From positions 1,256,568 through 1,320,567 of the forward strand of contig ML976984.1 of assembly GCA_010015675.1 (NCBI GenBank): 64,000 nt of DNA. The letters run 5' to 3'. Below are positions 11,616 through 23,028 of this stretch, piece after piece. The position numbers and the translations under genes are program-made. The DNA is from Byssothecium circinans (Eukaryota > Ascomycota > Dothideomycetes > Pleosporales > Massarinaceae). How positions within the stretch are numbered: the first letter of the stretch is position 1; each line of letters starts with the position of its first letter. The notes under the pieces are model-generated. The model was not told the origin of the DNA and ran no database searches. It saw only the letters and a list, made by a program, of their open reading frames with translations.

Positions 11616-13358
11616 CTAAATCATATACCGATACCCCTTCTGCATCCTCCTCGCCTTCCCCACATCCACGCCCTCCACCTCAGCCGTCTTCTCCAATTTC
11701 TTCACCTCCCGCTCACTCAACACAACATCATCCTTCTCTAACAGCTCTAACTCGCGATTCTGCCTCTGCAGATACCACCTCATGCCCACAAAGCACACCA
11801 GCGCCAAGACCTCGAGCCCAATGCACACCCCGAGCGCGGGTCGGTAGTGCGGCCCACTCGACGGGAAATACGTGAACGGCGTCCAGATACTCGCCGAGTT
11901 CCCGATACTATTTATGAACGCGAGAGCGGCGGCGCGTTTCGCGGGCGGTCGCGGGATGGCGTTGGAGATCCAGGCGTAGATTGTGCCGTTCTGTGCAAAG
12001 ACGAAGTTCATGAGGAAGAAGGAGAAATAGCGCGGGCCGAAGCTGTCGGTCGTCATGAAGACTATGAACCCCACGATGCTGACGAAGGCCGGGTAGACGA
12101 GGAACCAGAACCGGTTGCCCAGGTAGTCGCTCGCGTAGCAGTGCGCGAACGAGTAGAACACCATGAATACGTACGGCGGCGCGACGAGGAGGAGAGAGAT
12201 GGTCTTTGAGTAGCCTAGCGTTTTTGTCAAGGTGGGGAAGAAGTTTTGGAAGCCGGCGGCGCCGGTTATGCCCATGTAGGCGAGGGCTAGCATGTAGGTT
12301 TTTGGGTCCAGGAAGGCGAGTTTCATGCCCCGGATTTGAGACATGCCGCCTGCTTCGTCGAGGTCGGCTTCGGCGGCGTCGATGGCGAGGCGTCGGTTTG
12401 CGACGCGGCGTTCGGGTTCGGAGAGGGCGGTCCAGTTGTCGGGGAAGTCGGGGAGGATTAGGACCACGGCGATGCCGACGGCGATTGTGATGACGCCTTC
12501 GATGATGTAGCTGTGTAGTGGATTAGTTGATGTGTTTAAAGAGATTTCGATACGGTGAAAGTAGACGTCAAAGGCCTGTGATGTTTATGCCATGAAATTA
12601 TCACTGGATTTTTGCCAATACTGGTGGCACTGGAGGGAACTTACAGCCACTGCCATGCAGACATTCCGCGCTCACCCGCTAACCCATCGAGGATACCAGC
12701 AGCGATGAGATTGCCGAAGGCGCCCGAGACGAGAGAACCAGAGTAGAAGATGGCATTGCGCTTGGCCAGCTCCTCTTTAGTATACCATTTCGACAAGTAG
12801 AACAAGACACCGGCAAAGAATGGCGCCTCGACAATACCCAAGATGAAGCGACACGCGACGATACCGCCGTAACTTTTGACCTGCGACGTCACAGCGGACA
12901 CCAGTCCCCACGCGATAGTAAAGCCGCCAAGGTACCACGACGGCCGTCCAACATAGCTGAGCAGGATATTGGACGGAACCTGCATGAGGATATAACCGAC
13001 GAAAAGGATGGAAAGGCCAACCTGGTATTGGTCCCCAGTTAATCCTAAATCTTCCTCGAGGCCTTGGAGTCGTGCGGCGGCATAGTTGTTCCTGCAAGAA
13101 ACGGTAAGCAATGCCCAGAAAGCTTGACAGCGGGAGATCCTTCGGTAGCGAAGGTACGCACCTGTCGATGTAATTCATCAAGTACACCAAGATGACCATA
13201 GGCATGATACGGATATCGATCCTTTTCCGCAACTTCTTCGCAATTACCAGCTCATCTTCGGTCAATTGCTCATGGTGTTGAACGTGTTCTTTACTCTCCA
13301 CCCCTACCTTCTCGGGATCCCCCAAGATCTCATTGTCGCGTAGTATTCCGTCCGTCAT
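11616..13358 (-). CDS. MFS anion:cation symporter, Dal5/allantoate-permease type
   Basis: Three exons: 13358-13162, 13091-12645 and 12510-11616; 512 residues. After a ~45-residue cytosolic N-terminus the first membrane segment holds RIDIRIMPMVILVYLMNYIDR joined to NNYAAARL, the usual entry of the ACS family. Further marks are QVGLSILFVGYILMQVPSNILL, RFILGIVEAPFFAGVLFYLSKWY and a late GNSASIWTPFTYF block. Yeast Dal5, Tna1 and Vht1 relatives import allantoate, nicotinate, biotin or small peptides at the plasma membrane. The substrate here is unknown. The gene converges with the nitrilase gene (about 300 bp apart), so a shared role in amide nitrogen use is possible but only suggested by position. 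Confidence 0.88.
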
Positions 13359-13932
13359 TGCGTGGAATCGAAGTAATGAAAGGCCGCAAAAAGCAAAGAC
13401 TGAATAACCGGACGTGCGATGGGGTTAAGGAAGGAATGCCTAGGGATATATGAACCTCGGGAGATGGTATCTGGGGTACTGAAATAATGACGAGGGGGCG
13501 CGGACCGAACCCCTCCATATTAACCCACAGTCCCACAGCAACGGTACATGTGAGTGAAACCTGACACAGAAAAAGACGAAATGGTACCCGTCTCGGCACT
13601 TGATTGGACCGTCGCTCCATATCCCCGCGTTGCGGCAGAAAGCGGCGTTAGATCTGCATGCGAAGCCGCTTGAGCTTGACCAAAGCGTTGCAACGCTAAG
13701 CATGCGAGGGTGAATAATCAGGCAGGAAGTTGAAGCGCAAAACTACCGTGTGATGTGGATTCAGGCGTGCCAGGACAGCATGGATGGTGAATGTGGGCTG
13801 CAGGATAAGAATAGATTGGTATACAAAACAGAAACTACAACACAACATTGCGTAAAGTGATATCTCGAATCAACCAACAACGCCATTATCTAAAACATTT
13901 TGCGCATCGGCCGTAACATAAAGGATGATTGT
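13359..13932. other. Intergenic region
   Basis: Holds the promoter of the leftward MFS gene and the 3' end of the leftward DUF7053 gene. No gene seen. Confidence 0.5.
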
Positions 13933-15078
13933 TCACCGCCCCGGATTATAAGCTGTATATTGCGGTGGTTGGGCGTAGTTGCGATCCATCCTCGCAAAGT
14001 CTTGCGGGTTGTACGTATATTTTTCAGGGCGCTCGCTTCCTCGTCGCCGCCGGTCGTCGTGCTCTTCGCGCGTCTCGTCTTCGATGGTGGGAAGTTCGGC
14101 TGAGAAACCCTTCTGCTCCAAGCCGGGCGATCGGATTCCATCTGAAGCGTATGAGCTGGGACGCGAGCTGACGGAGCTTTGGTAGTCGTTGGAGGTCTGT
14201 GACCACCTGCTATCTGACATGTTGGGCGAGTGCCCGGATGCTTCGGAGGCGGCGGAATAACGGTTATCGTGTGGCCCCAGGTGGCTCTGCGATGGTTGAG
14301 GATGGTAAAAATCGCCTGGCAACTCCATCACAACATTGTTCTGGCCGTCGGCATGCTTTGGCGGCATGTATTGCTGGCGCTGTGCTGCAGGCTGCGCGAA
14401 CGTCGTCCCTCGTGGAGACGTAGGCATGTTGTACGGAAGTCTTGGGGATGCAAGCGGCGAGTGCACATTCGCTTTTGAAGATCTGTCGGCTGGATTGACC
14501 GTCTTGAGTTTGCCGTTCTCCATCATGGCCGATAGCGCACCGGCATCGAGCAGCTCTGCCTTCTTAATCAGGCGCTCAACCAGCACCTTCGACGCGGCCT
14601 TCATCTCCTTCTTCACAAAGTTGACCATGGTGACGTTGCATTTGATTTCAATGTCTTCGCGTAGATAGAGCCCCTCCGCCGGGGCCCCAATGCCTAGTTC
14701 GCGCGCCACAGGCGGTTCTCCGAGCTGGTTCCCGCATATCTGCCACTTATTCCTCATGTCCACACCAGCCGGAGCATATGTATGCGTCTGCAGACCCCAT
14801 GGCATGTCGTGGAAGCAGCCGTTGAACTTGATGTTGCCCGACCCAAGCTTCCCGATGCCCGGGACGTACTGGATGCGCTGGCTGATCTCATACCAAGTCG
14901 CATAGTACTCGTCTGCTGGTGCGTCGCGCGGTGCTTTGATGGGTTGGAAGCTCAGAACCAACGGGTTCAGCTCGATGATTTCGCCATGGCTGTGGAGGAT
15001 GTCAATCGCAAGCTGGCGCGGGATGAAGCTCGGAATCGGCGTTACGTTCGTGTAGGTTGCTTTCTTGCGCATCACCAT
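13933..15078 (-). CDS. DUF7053-domain protein
   Basis: Single exon, 381 residues. Residues 1 to about 185 match the fungal DUF7053 pattern: KATYTNVTPIPSFIPR at the start, IIELNPLVLSFQPIKAP, WYEISQRIQYVPG, then FHDMPWGLQTHTYAPAGVDMRNKWQICG and LYLREDIEIKCNVTMVNFVKKEMK. It is a START/Bet v1-like fold by general knowledge of the family, with no known ligand. The rest is disordered, rich in Ser, Pro and Gln. The start is the ATG at 15078, two codons before the next Met. No signal peptide or membrane segment. Confidence 0.85.
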   Translation of the reverse strand: MVMRKKATYTNVTPIPSFIPRQLAIDILHSHGEIIELNPLVLSFQPIKAPRDAPADEYYATWYEISQRIQYVPGIGKLGSGNIKFNGCFHDMPWGLQTHTYAPAGVDMRNKWQICGNQLGEPPVARELGIGAPAEGLYLREDIEIKCNVTMVNFVKKEMKAASKVLVERLIKKAELLDAGALSAMMENGKLKTVNPADRSSKANVHSPLASPRLPYNMPTSPRGTTFAQPAAQRQQYMPPKHADGQNNVVMELPGDFYHPQPSQSHLGPHDNRYSAASEASGHSPNMSDSRWSQTSNDYQSSVSSRPSSYASDGIRSPGLEQKGFSAELPTIEDETREEHDDRRRRGSERPEKYTYNPQDFARMDRNYAQPPQYTAYNPGR

Positions 15079-16288
15079 ATTGGCAGTGTATAATGGGTCT
15101 GTTCTTGGTGGGAGAGTGTCGAGCTGCGCGCGGAGGAGGGGGATAAGCAGTAATATGTTGCTTACTGCCTTGCTGCGCGGCCGCGTCCCTGGAGTCTTGG
15201 GAGCTGGTGGTTTTGCCTAGATCGACGCCTTCTTCCAATACGGCCTAGCCGACGTCATGGGCAGCGGAGGGGCGATGATGTCAGCTTCTTCCGGAGGGCG
15301 GAGCGATTCGTGTGGCTTTGAGATGAGCACGACGGCAATTATCCTCGCCGAGAAGGTCGCAAGAGGTGTTGAATAGTGTGCGATGGTCTCGAAGAACTAT
15401 CAGTTGTTCGAGAAGATGTCCCTCGTCCCTCACTCTTGAACCGCTATTTTTAGTAGTCAGCCCCCAAGCCATTCAGCACACCACGCTGTCGTATATTCAC
15501 CCCCTCTGCGGTAGGAGACTCTGGGTAGCGTTTTAGTGCGTGCTGACGTGCCGGTCTTCAGCTTCCATCTGGTCGAGTCCAAGGCGCTGACGGCGGCGAC
15601 ATGTACCGGATGCCCCCCATCCCGTCCCGCATCTTTCGGGCTGAGCAGCGCTGACTGCCTAGAAGCATGGCAAGGTCACCGTTGATGGACGGGCAGTCCG
15701 ACCTGGCGCCTTAGCTGGTGTTTGCACTCAGGCACCTCATCTCAGAAGGGATTGTTTTGTGACCCATCACCGTGGATCTGGGGAAGAAATCGGCGTGGCG
15801 GCACGTTTCGCGTTCCACCCTGGGAGGATCCACAGTTTTGGTCATAACAGGCACGGAAGAAAGTCATGCAGTCCAGAAACATTCGTACCACCAACACTTT
15901 GTCTTTTAATGAGACAATTCCTCGTGTTTGCGTCCTGAATCTATGGTACACTCGCCGCAAGAAGACGATCGCGGCATGTAAGAAACCCGTACAACTTGAC
16001 TTTTTTGGGCCAAGTACTACGCGCTGTATCTACCTTGGACAACTTTTGTAAAAGATTTTGCAAGGCTAAGTCAAGACGTTGTTGCGTCAAGTTCACTGTC
16101 AAACGTCTGGCACCCGCCCAACATGAATATTCAGGTCGACCCGCCTCGAGCCAGTACCATGGGCGAGCTTTCTACTCAGTTGCGTCATGAGGCAGGCACG
16201 GCGCACACATACATGGAACTGGTTTACCGTTCTAACCCATAACACTGAACACGTACACGACACAATCGACCAAACATCAAAAATCATC
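15079..16288. other. Divergent intergenic region
   Basis: About 1.2 kb between the leftward DUF7053 gene and the rightward DUF3669 gene. No open frame with family features; both promoters must lie here. Confidence 0.5.
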
Positions 16289-17272
16289 ATGAACACCACG
16301 CCAATTGAGCACTACCGCTGCATCGGCCGAGGAAACTGCGGCAGCGTATGGGCGCTCGACGGGGACCAAGAAGACGTCTACAAACGCGAAGACGGCGCCC
16401 AAGGCCGCTCGATCCTGAACGACCAGACCATGCACCGCCGAGTCCTCTCAAGCGCTCCACCCATCCGAGTCCCTCGTTCCTTCTCGATAATCGAGGCCAG
16501 CGACAGTGAATGGTGGGCCGGTGCTAACGGTCTCGCTCGTTTCCCCAACGCCATGTCTCCCTGCCGAACATATCACATGCAGCGCATACCCGCGATGCCG
16601 GAAGCCGTACGGCGGAAGTTAATCGACGAATACTGCCCCAAAAGCCTCCAAGCGTTCGTTACCACAAACCGAGACGATGAAGACTGCCTCATCCGGTTGT
16701 ACCTTGGCCGAAGACGAGCATTGCGTCAGGCTGCACGCTTCCAGTTCTTCTCTCTTCGGAACTTTCCTCTACACGTCAACCAGATGGAGGACTTGGGCAT
16801 GGATACGCACGCTTTGGCTCGTGTATTGGCGGATTGCTTGGCTCATTGTCACTGGAAAGCGCGGGTCGATGCGAATGATGTTGAATTCGTGCTCGCCCCG
16901 GCAACAGTGAGGGAAGACGATCGCGCAGAGCTGCCGCTCGTCCAAGCGTTTGGCGGCGAGTATGCGGTCTGGATGCTCGACTACGATTGCTGTCGAGAGA
17001 TGAGCATGGATGAAGAGGGTGTGGATCAGGCAGTGCGTGCGTTCTATAGGAACGACCCGTATTATCCTCGGCCTTTTGCGTACGGATATACGGATGTAGA
17101 TGGTTTGCTTTGGCAGACTTTTCGCACGCGATTCCTCGAATGTAGTCGGAGGATCTTTGGGCAGAGCGATGGAAGCAGGATGGGGTTTGCGGCCCTTTTC
17201 ATAGAGAAGATTGAGGGAGAGGGTCGGCGTAGGAGCGAGAGGGCGAGCGCGAGTGAAGTGGGCTTCGGGTGA
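16289..17272 (+). CDS. DUF3669 (fungal zinc-finger-associated) protein
   Basis: Single exon, 327 residues from the ATG at 16289. The frame is open 34 codons further upstream, but homology starts at HYRCIGRGNCGSVWAL. The N-terminal half has a kinase-like opening (GRGNCGSVWAL, then VYKRED) without a visible catalytic loop. The C-terminal third has the DUF3669 signature: VWMLDYDCCREMSMDEEGV, then AVRAFYRNDPYYPRPF. The domain is common in fungal accessory genes and its function is unknown. The fold is perhaps a degraded protein-kinase-like fold, which is inference. The last ~25 residues are Arg/Glu/Ser-rich. Confidence 0.82.
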   Translation: MNTTPIEHYRCIGRGNCGSVWALDGDQEDVYKREDGAQGRSILNDQTMHRRVLSSAPPIRVPRSFSIIEASDSEWWAGANGLARFPNAMSPCRTYHMQRIPAMPEAVRRKLIDEYCPKSLQAFVTTNRDDEDCLIRLYLGRRRALRQAARFQFFSLRNFPLHVNQMEDLGMDTHALARVLADCLAHCHWKARVDANDVEFVLAPATVREDDRAELPLVQAFGGEYAVWMLDYDCCREMSMDEEGVDQAVRAFYRNDPYYPRPFAYGYTDVDGLLWQTFRTRFLECSRRIFGQSDGSRMGFAALFIEKIEGEGRRRSERASASEVGFG

Positions 17273-17668
17273 GAGTGAGAAAGTTGGCGGTAGCGGCTCT
17301 GCGTGGAGCTCAGTGTTGGAGTTCTGTCATTACTTTGCGGGTTGTAGTGCCGGGTTCTTTTCTTTATTAATACTACAACGTGGACATTGGAGAAGGAGTT
17401 CAGTGTATAGGAGTATCAACTGTGAGTTGTATTTTCTTTGCTCAGTACCTGGACTTCCAAAAGTTAACGATACTCTTGTTGATTTCCGTGTCGCCACCCA
17501 AGGTAACGAAGGCCGAGAAGAATGAACGGTTGTGGTAAGGGGGAGGGAGAGAATAAATTGTTGGTCTACGGCGGAGGTCCAGACTTGGTACATATGTAGC
17601 TCTGTTAGACATTTGAATACCCGCTATATGTAATCTTGTGAACATTCGGCACGTTACAGTGCCAGCGT
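17273..17668. other. Convergent intergenic region
   Basis: Space between two convergent gene ends. Nothing recognised. Confidence 0.5.
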
Positions 17669-18686
17669 CTATATGACCCAGAAGTCAATCTCCTCGAACG
17701 TGCTGTCGCCTCTCTTTCCCGCTGGAAGTGGATACAAGGCTCGCTTTAGAGTGCCATCCAACTCGATGAGCCTCACGCATAAGCGTCCACGCCTAACGCA
17801 AATATCACACGCCCTCTTCGTATCTCCCTGCGCCAGGATAAATGTCCCACTTGTCGCCCTGTTGACGCACATCGTTGTGCCGGCAAACCTCCTCCAATCC
17901 TTCACCATCTGATCACAAGAGGTCGTTTTAGACTCGTCTCCTTGGTAGGCTGTAGCAAACCTGTACTTAATCTCGCGGATAGTGCGTTGTGGAAGACTTC
18001 CCAAGCTCACCCAGGTCCCGCCGCCAACCTTGTCGGGCTTCCATAGAACCATGTGGAGATCCAGGATACCATCAAAACGGATGTTGTGGTATGTTTGACG
18101 TTGTTGTTGATCTTGTTCTTCGTTCCCCAAGTCGATCACCTCAGCTAATTCGCTCTCCAACTTCACGGGCACTGGGCCATCCGTGTCGACTACGGCTTCA
18201 TCCTCACCATCCGTAGACGTCGCGTTGGCAACATGGCTTGCCGGCCGCCTTCCCAAGTCTCTCCGCTTTGATGGTGCTGCGCTGGCTAAATCTTCACCTC
18301 GTTTCTTCGAGTGTCGTGGACTCGCGTCCTCATTGTCGTTTGCCTCCGATCCCGCGTTCTCCGCGTCTAGATTATCCGATCAGTCCCGAATAGACATGTT
18401 CAACGCACAATGACTTACCCTTGGATACGCGTTCCACCCTCTGATCAGCGTCACCAGCTCCATTAGCAGGCCGTGTTTTCTGCTCTTCAGCGGCGAGGTC
18501 GAACACCAATGCAGCTACCTTCTCTTGGCTCTCGCGGCTTAGGCCGCTCGTGAAGGTGTCGAGTGTGATCTTGACGAGCTCCCCGTTGCTAAAAGTGTCG
18601 AAGACTCGATTCCGGGCGTCAGTGAGAGCTGCATCGCCAGACAGTGCGAGGAGCACTTTCTGGTAGCCGTAGGTCGCGTTGGCCAT
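17669..18686 (-). CDS. Hypothetical protein with a C-terminal Cys motif
   Basis: Two exons: 18686-18419 and 18366-17669, joined by a 52-nt GTAAGT intron; 321 residues. The start is the ATG at 18686 (MANATYGYQKVLLALSG), since homology-like sequence begins there. The middle is acidic and disordered with a lysine/arginine patch (KKRGEDLASAAPSKRR) that could be a nuclear signal. The C-terminus has a compact region ending in RACDICVRRGRLCVRL, a Cys-x2-Cys...Cys cluster, then LYPLPAGKR. I do not recognise a named family. The Cys cluster recalls fungal proteins of unknown function with degenerate zinc-binding tails. Confidence 0.75.
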
Positions 18687-20953
18687 GATGGTGGTGCGGA
18701 AAGACGGTGAGGGGAGAATTTGAAAGTGATGAGAGGTGTGTGGAAGTGCAAAGACGTATGTGGAAAAGCGGGCGGTGTTGTGGCTGGGGTTGATAGAGGG
18801 AAGGAGCACTGTGCACGCGATTAAAACAATTCGCCGCACACCAAAAATCTTCAGCTCATATTTACCTACACCCAACGAAGCCCTTTTAACCTCTTCTTGC
18901 TACTATGTAAAAGAGCAGGCCTAGCTTTACAATTTTATGTTTTGTTAAAGTTAAAGGAGAGTAATTAACGTGTTAGTTATTGTAGGTAGTCTTTGGTGAG
19001 AGACTATTATGTGTGCGGGAATTCTTTCAATCGCGTGTGTGGTGATGAACGCCACCATCACCGTCGCCCATCAGTCTCACATAGATCGACCCCCTCAATT
19101 GAGCACACATGAATCTAAGCAAAGGCCTTGGGCGTATCAAGATACACTAATCTCCTGATTCCCAATTTTAACCTCACATCTGTACGAACTTCAATGCTTT
19201 ATGGCACAGGACAGTCTACAACCCATGGACCAGTGGACTCAAATGTTTAACGAGGTAAATAGTTTATGAAAATACCAACGCTATTTACATGGTATCCGAA
19301 CTTAAAACTATGCCTTCCAGAGGCTCTACTTGGGAATATGTTTCTCATACATTCATACCAGACACAGTTTACGAGTCTCCGTTCACTGCACAAACTCATT
19401 CCTTTTCGAAACCAACACAGTCGTGGAAATGTTAGTCCTCCATTTAAATACGAAGGAGGCGATCTTGCGGACTCGCGACGTGCGTCTAGGCTTATTCATT
19501 TTTTATATAAATCTCATAACAACATATTGTCCAAGCATCCAGCTTTTTAGATCGTTGAACTAAAACTTGAAGTTTTAACCTTCTCTCTTCTACATCTCAA
19601 GGGAAAGACCTTCCCGATCTTCTCCCATATGACTTTCATGTTGAGATTTTCATAAGCATCCAGACTCGAAGCAGCCAAAATCTTGCTTTCTTCCACAGGC
19701 CACCGCAGCCATTTCAGCATATGCGTTCCGATTTTGGAAAGATCGGAACCAAACGCTCATTGCAAATAATCAGAGTGGGTTTTGGAACGCCATGTTCGTC
19801 CTTCACATTGCTCACGGCTCTTCGGACTGAATAATCTTCCTTTTCAACATGGATATGAGCTTGGAATGATACCGCGGACATGTTCGGGTATTGTAATACT
19901 TTTGAGAAGCTATTACTGGAAGTTTTGAACATTTAGAGAGTTGGAAGAAGGGAGGGAAAGTCGTGTACAACATATTGAAATCGATTTTTTTGCCTCCAAT
20001 TTTTTACCCAGAATCGCCCCAACGGGCCATGAGCTCGGGGAATACGGATTTTGACACCATTTACCCAACTGTAACATTTTTCAAGTCTGATATTTTCATT
20101 TTAAATCGAGAGGGAGATTTCCGCTAGCGCGGGAAAATATAGGATAGCGTTGAAGGATTTCGATCACTCGTGGTAACATATAAATACTCATCTGGAAGGA
20201 CGCAGCACTCTATTCCAGAGGACTCTATCCATTTTGGAATCCCTGAATTTCCTCTTCGCAGCAGGTGAAAACATTCAAGTAGTTCTTTGCGGGTTTCAGA
20301 GAAAAGCCGATCCACGAAACACATCGTGTGCCTTGATTGGAGTTTTTTCCATGCCCACGATACTCATACCGTGGATTGCACCCAGATTCCGTTCAATCAT
20401 AGAATCTCTCGAATCCTATGTTGGAGAAGGCTGGGGAACATAGAGTCGGACATATGTCATTTGGTTTGGACAACAGTGCAGAGATACAGCATTTGAGAAC
20501 TCCTCTTCGTACTTTAGTGCTGCCATGGCATCTTGTAAAAGATGTTTTTGGAGCTCGAGAAACTCTGTGTGTGTGTGTGTGTGTAGTGAGAAAGAGGGCT
20601 AGAGAGGACAGTTTATATATATACTTGTTGCGGCAGAGAGATGCGCTAAGCTGAACAAAACGTAGTGTACATAGAACGTGGCGATGATTATATTAACGAT
20701 AGTGGTAGGAATCATTATCAGCAATTAAACCCAAACTCATAATCATAATGCGACAGTTGTCCAAACCAAACAAGCACAAAATCCCCCCACCCGAAAACAA
20801 AACCCCCCCAAAAAGAAAAACAAAGGAAATTTCAGTCAACCGATATTAAGTCTCCCATCTATAACCACCATACAAAAACCCGCCTTAGTCTAGGCGCCAA
20901 CGCTACTTTAAAAACTATAAAGGAATGTATTAACTAATCATCACATCACCTCC
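18687..20953. other. Long AT-rich intergenic stretch
   Basis: About 2.3 kb with only short open frames, none with family features. TpA-rich with blocks such as 18900-19050 that look RIP-mutated. No terminal repeats found. Confidence 0.5.
20565..20584 (+). repeat. (GT)n microsatellite
   Basis: About nine GT dinucleotides in an otherwise featureless spacer. Confidence 0.9.
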
Positions 20954-23028
20954 CTACTCCAGCATCCTCTCCAGCAACCTCTCGCCCTCGTCAAAGCTCC
21001 ACCGCGACGGCACCTCGTAACTGAACCTCTCAAATTCTCTGTTGGCTGCCTCGATATCTGTCCTCGTAACTTCTCTCGACGCATCGTCCGCGAGACTATT
21101 TCGTTTCTCCGTTGCTTCATGTCTCGGATACTCATTGCGGCTTCCTTCGTTTTCCCTTTGCTCGGGGTGGGGAGACTGGTCGGCGCTGTAATCGTATTTC
21201 TTGGGCAGATCGGGGGAGGGAGACGTTGCTGGATTGGAAAGAGGCGTATAAGTGTGTTTCTTGGGGAGGTTGGAGGAAGAAGAAGACGGCGGTCGATTGG
21301 AAAGGGGAGATTTTGGTGTGGGAGGCATATAGGTAGAGGAAGATTTTTTGGGCATGTCTATGGAGGCTCTGCAGGAGAAACTGGGTGGGTAATGGTAGGT
21401 TTGAGTGGGAATGTTGGGGCTATCGTCTACGCTCGGACTGTAGTCGTGTTTAGATTTCAGGGAGCGACTATACCGCGAGGTAGTGGAGCTGTACAGTGGT
21501 GGGAGGTTCGATATCTCGCTATTCGCTTCAAGCTGGCGGGCCGCTTGCTCAAGGGCGTCGCTTCGCTCAAGTTCCGGTGTTGATGATATGGATAGTTTAC
21601 TCTTTGAAAAGCGCGGGGATGACACACTGCCTCGATTGCGGTGCTCCAGTTTCGGTATCTGGCCCGTTGGTATCTGCGACTCGCGAAGCGGCCAGTCAGA
21701 GTTGGGTAGCGGGGGCGCATCCTGTATCATTGAGTTCTGCGAGTAGTTGGCGGTGGCTACGCTGTGCATAGAATTAGGTCGAGACACGCGCTTGACTTTC
21801 CAATGGCCGCTCTTGCGATCAACCTCCAGGACCGTGGATGGGTAGCGCAGAGAATCGGCAAGAGTCTGCGAATCATCGAAGAGAGAGCCTTCGTACTCCT
21901 GGAGCGTCTCGGTGGAATGATTGGAGTGGATGCTGTTTTTGGAGCGGCGCTTAAGTTCCTTCTCGCTGCCGGCAATGTTCACTTTGAACTTGCTCTGGCG
22001 CTTGGCTTGGTAGTCGCCTGGGCCCTTGCAGCCGTCGGGGACATGGAAGCGCAGGTCGATACGAACTACGGCATAGGCCATCGCGACGAGAATCTCGGTA
22101 GTGAAGTTGAAGGTGTAGAAGCAGGCTTTGGAGTAGTACCATGGTGTGTCGTTTGGTCGGCCTTGGGCGTTGCGAAGGGATGTTGCTGGGAGCCATGCGA
22201 TGACAACGCGGAATATCTGGCCGACGGCGAGGATTGCTGCTGCTATCAACAGGATAGCGATGTTATTTTTCATTCGACCAGCACCAAATTTGTCTACATG
22301 ACTCCGAGGAACAATGAGTGAGAGAGTGACCGCCACTATTGGCGCAATAGTGAAGACGGCGAAATATGTTTGACCAGTAAGCTGGAGATTGCGGTCGATA
22401 CGAAGGGTGTTTGCGTCCAAAGTAAAACACTGCTGGATGGCACCGACGATGAGCAGGAACAGACAGAGAATCATACACACAACTGCGCCCCGGTGAAGCA
22501 CTCGATACGGTTTCGACCAGCCAAAGCGTGGATGTTGTGCGCGAACGATACGTTGCGCGAAGAACCAGTTACAGATGTAGAGGATGATTGTGCCCACATA
22601 TACAAAGACCTGGGCGGCGATTCCAAGACTAACGTTTCGTGGGTAGCATGCCCATGCTATCCTGAGGGACATTGTCACTATGCGGATCGCGCAGAAACCT
22701 GTTACCTTGTCAGCAATCAATTGAAAAGCCCGGGAATGGAAGTAATTCGACACGTACCAAATAAGGCTCCACTGAAGTTGAACTTGTGCCCGCGTTGCTT
22801 GTTCGTTATGAAAATCTTCTGATGTGTCGCCGCGAAAACCACATAGAGGAAGAGGAACACAGCCGTCGGCGGTATATCGGGTATCACCGCGGGAAGGCCG
22901 CCTAAGCTCGAATTTCGTGGTGTATATGGAGGACCACGCTGCGGTGGGCCCTTGAACCTGTCAGTATTTAACCCTTCAGCGACAGTGACAACACTTACTG
23001 CCTGACCTCCACCCGGTGCAGAAGACAT
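20954..23028 (-). CDS. DUF3112 multi-pass membrane protein
   Basis: Exons on the minus strand: 23028-22999, 22950-22758 and 22698-20954. The product is about 655 residues, or 671 if the 48-nt first intron is retained; it is in frame and stop-free. The first intron has GTAAGT, a CTGAC branch and a weak AAG acceptor. The N-terminus shows PPYTPRNSSLGGLPAV and PTAVFLFLYVVF...RGHKFNFSGALFG, the start of the DUF3112 family. About seven hydrophobic segments follow to residue ~310, and the rest is a long disordered Ser/Pro-rich cytosolic tail. The layout is reminiscent of fungal RTA1-like or receptor-like proteins, but function is unknown. Confidence 0.83.
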
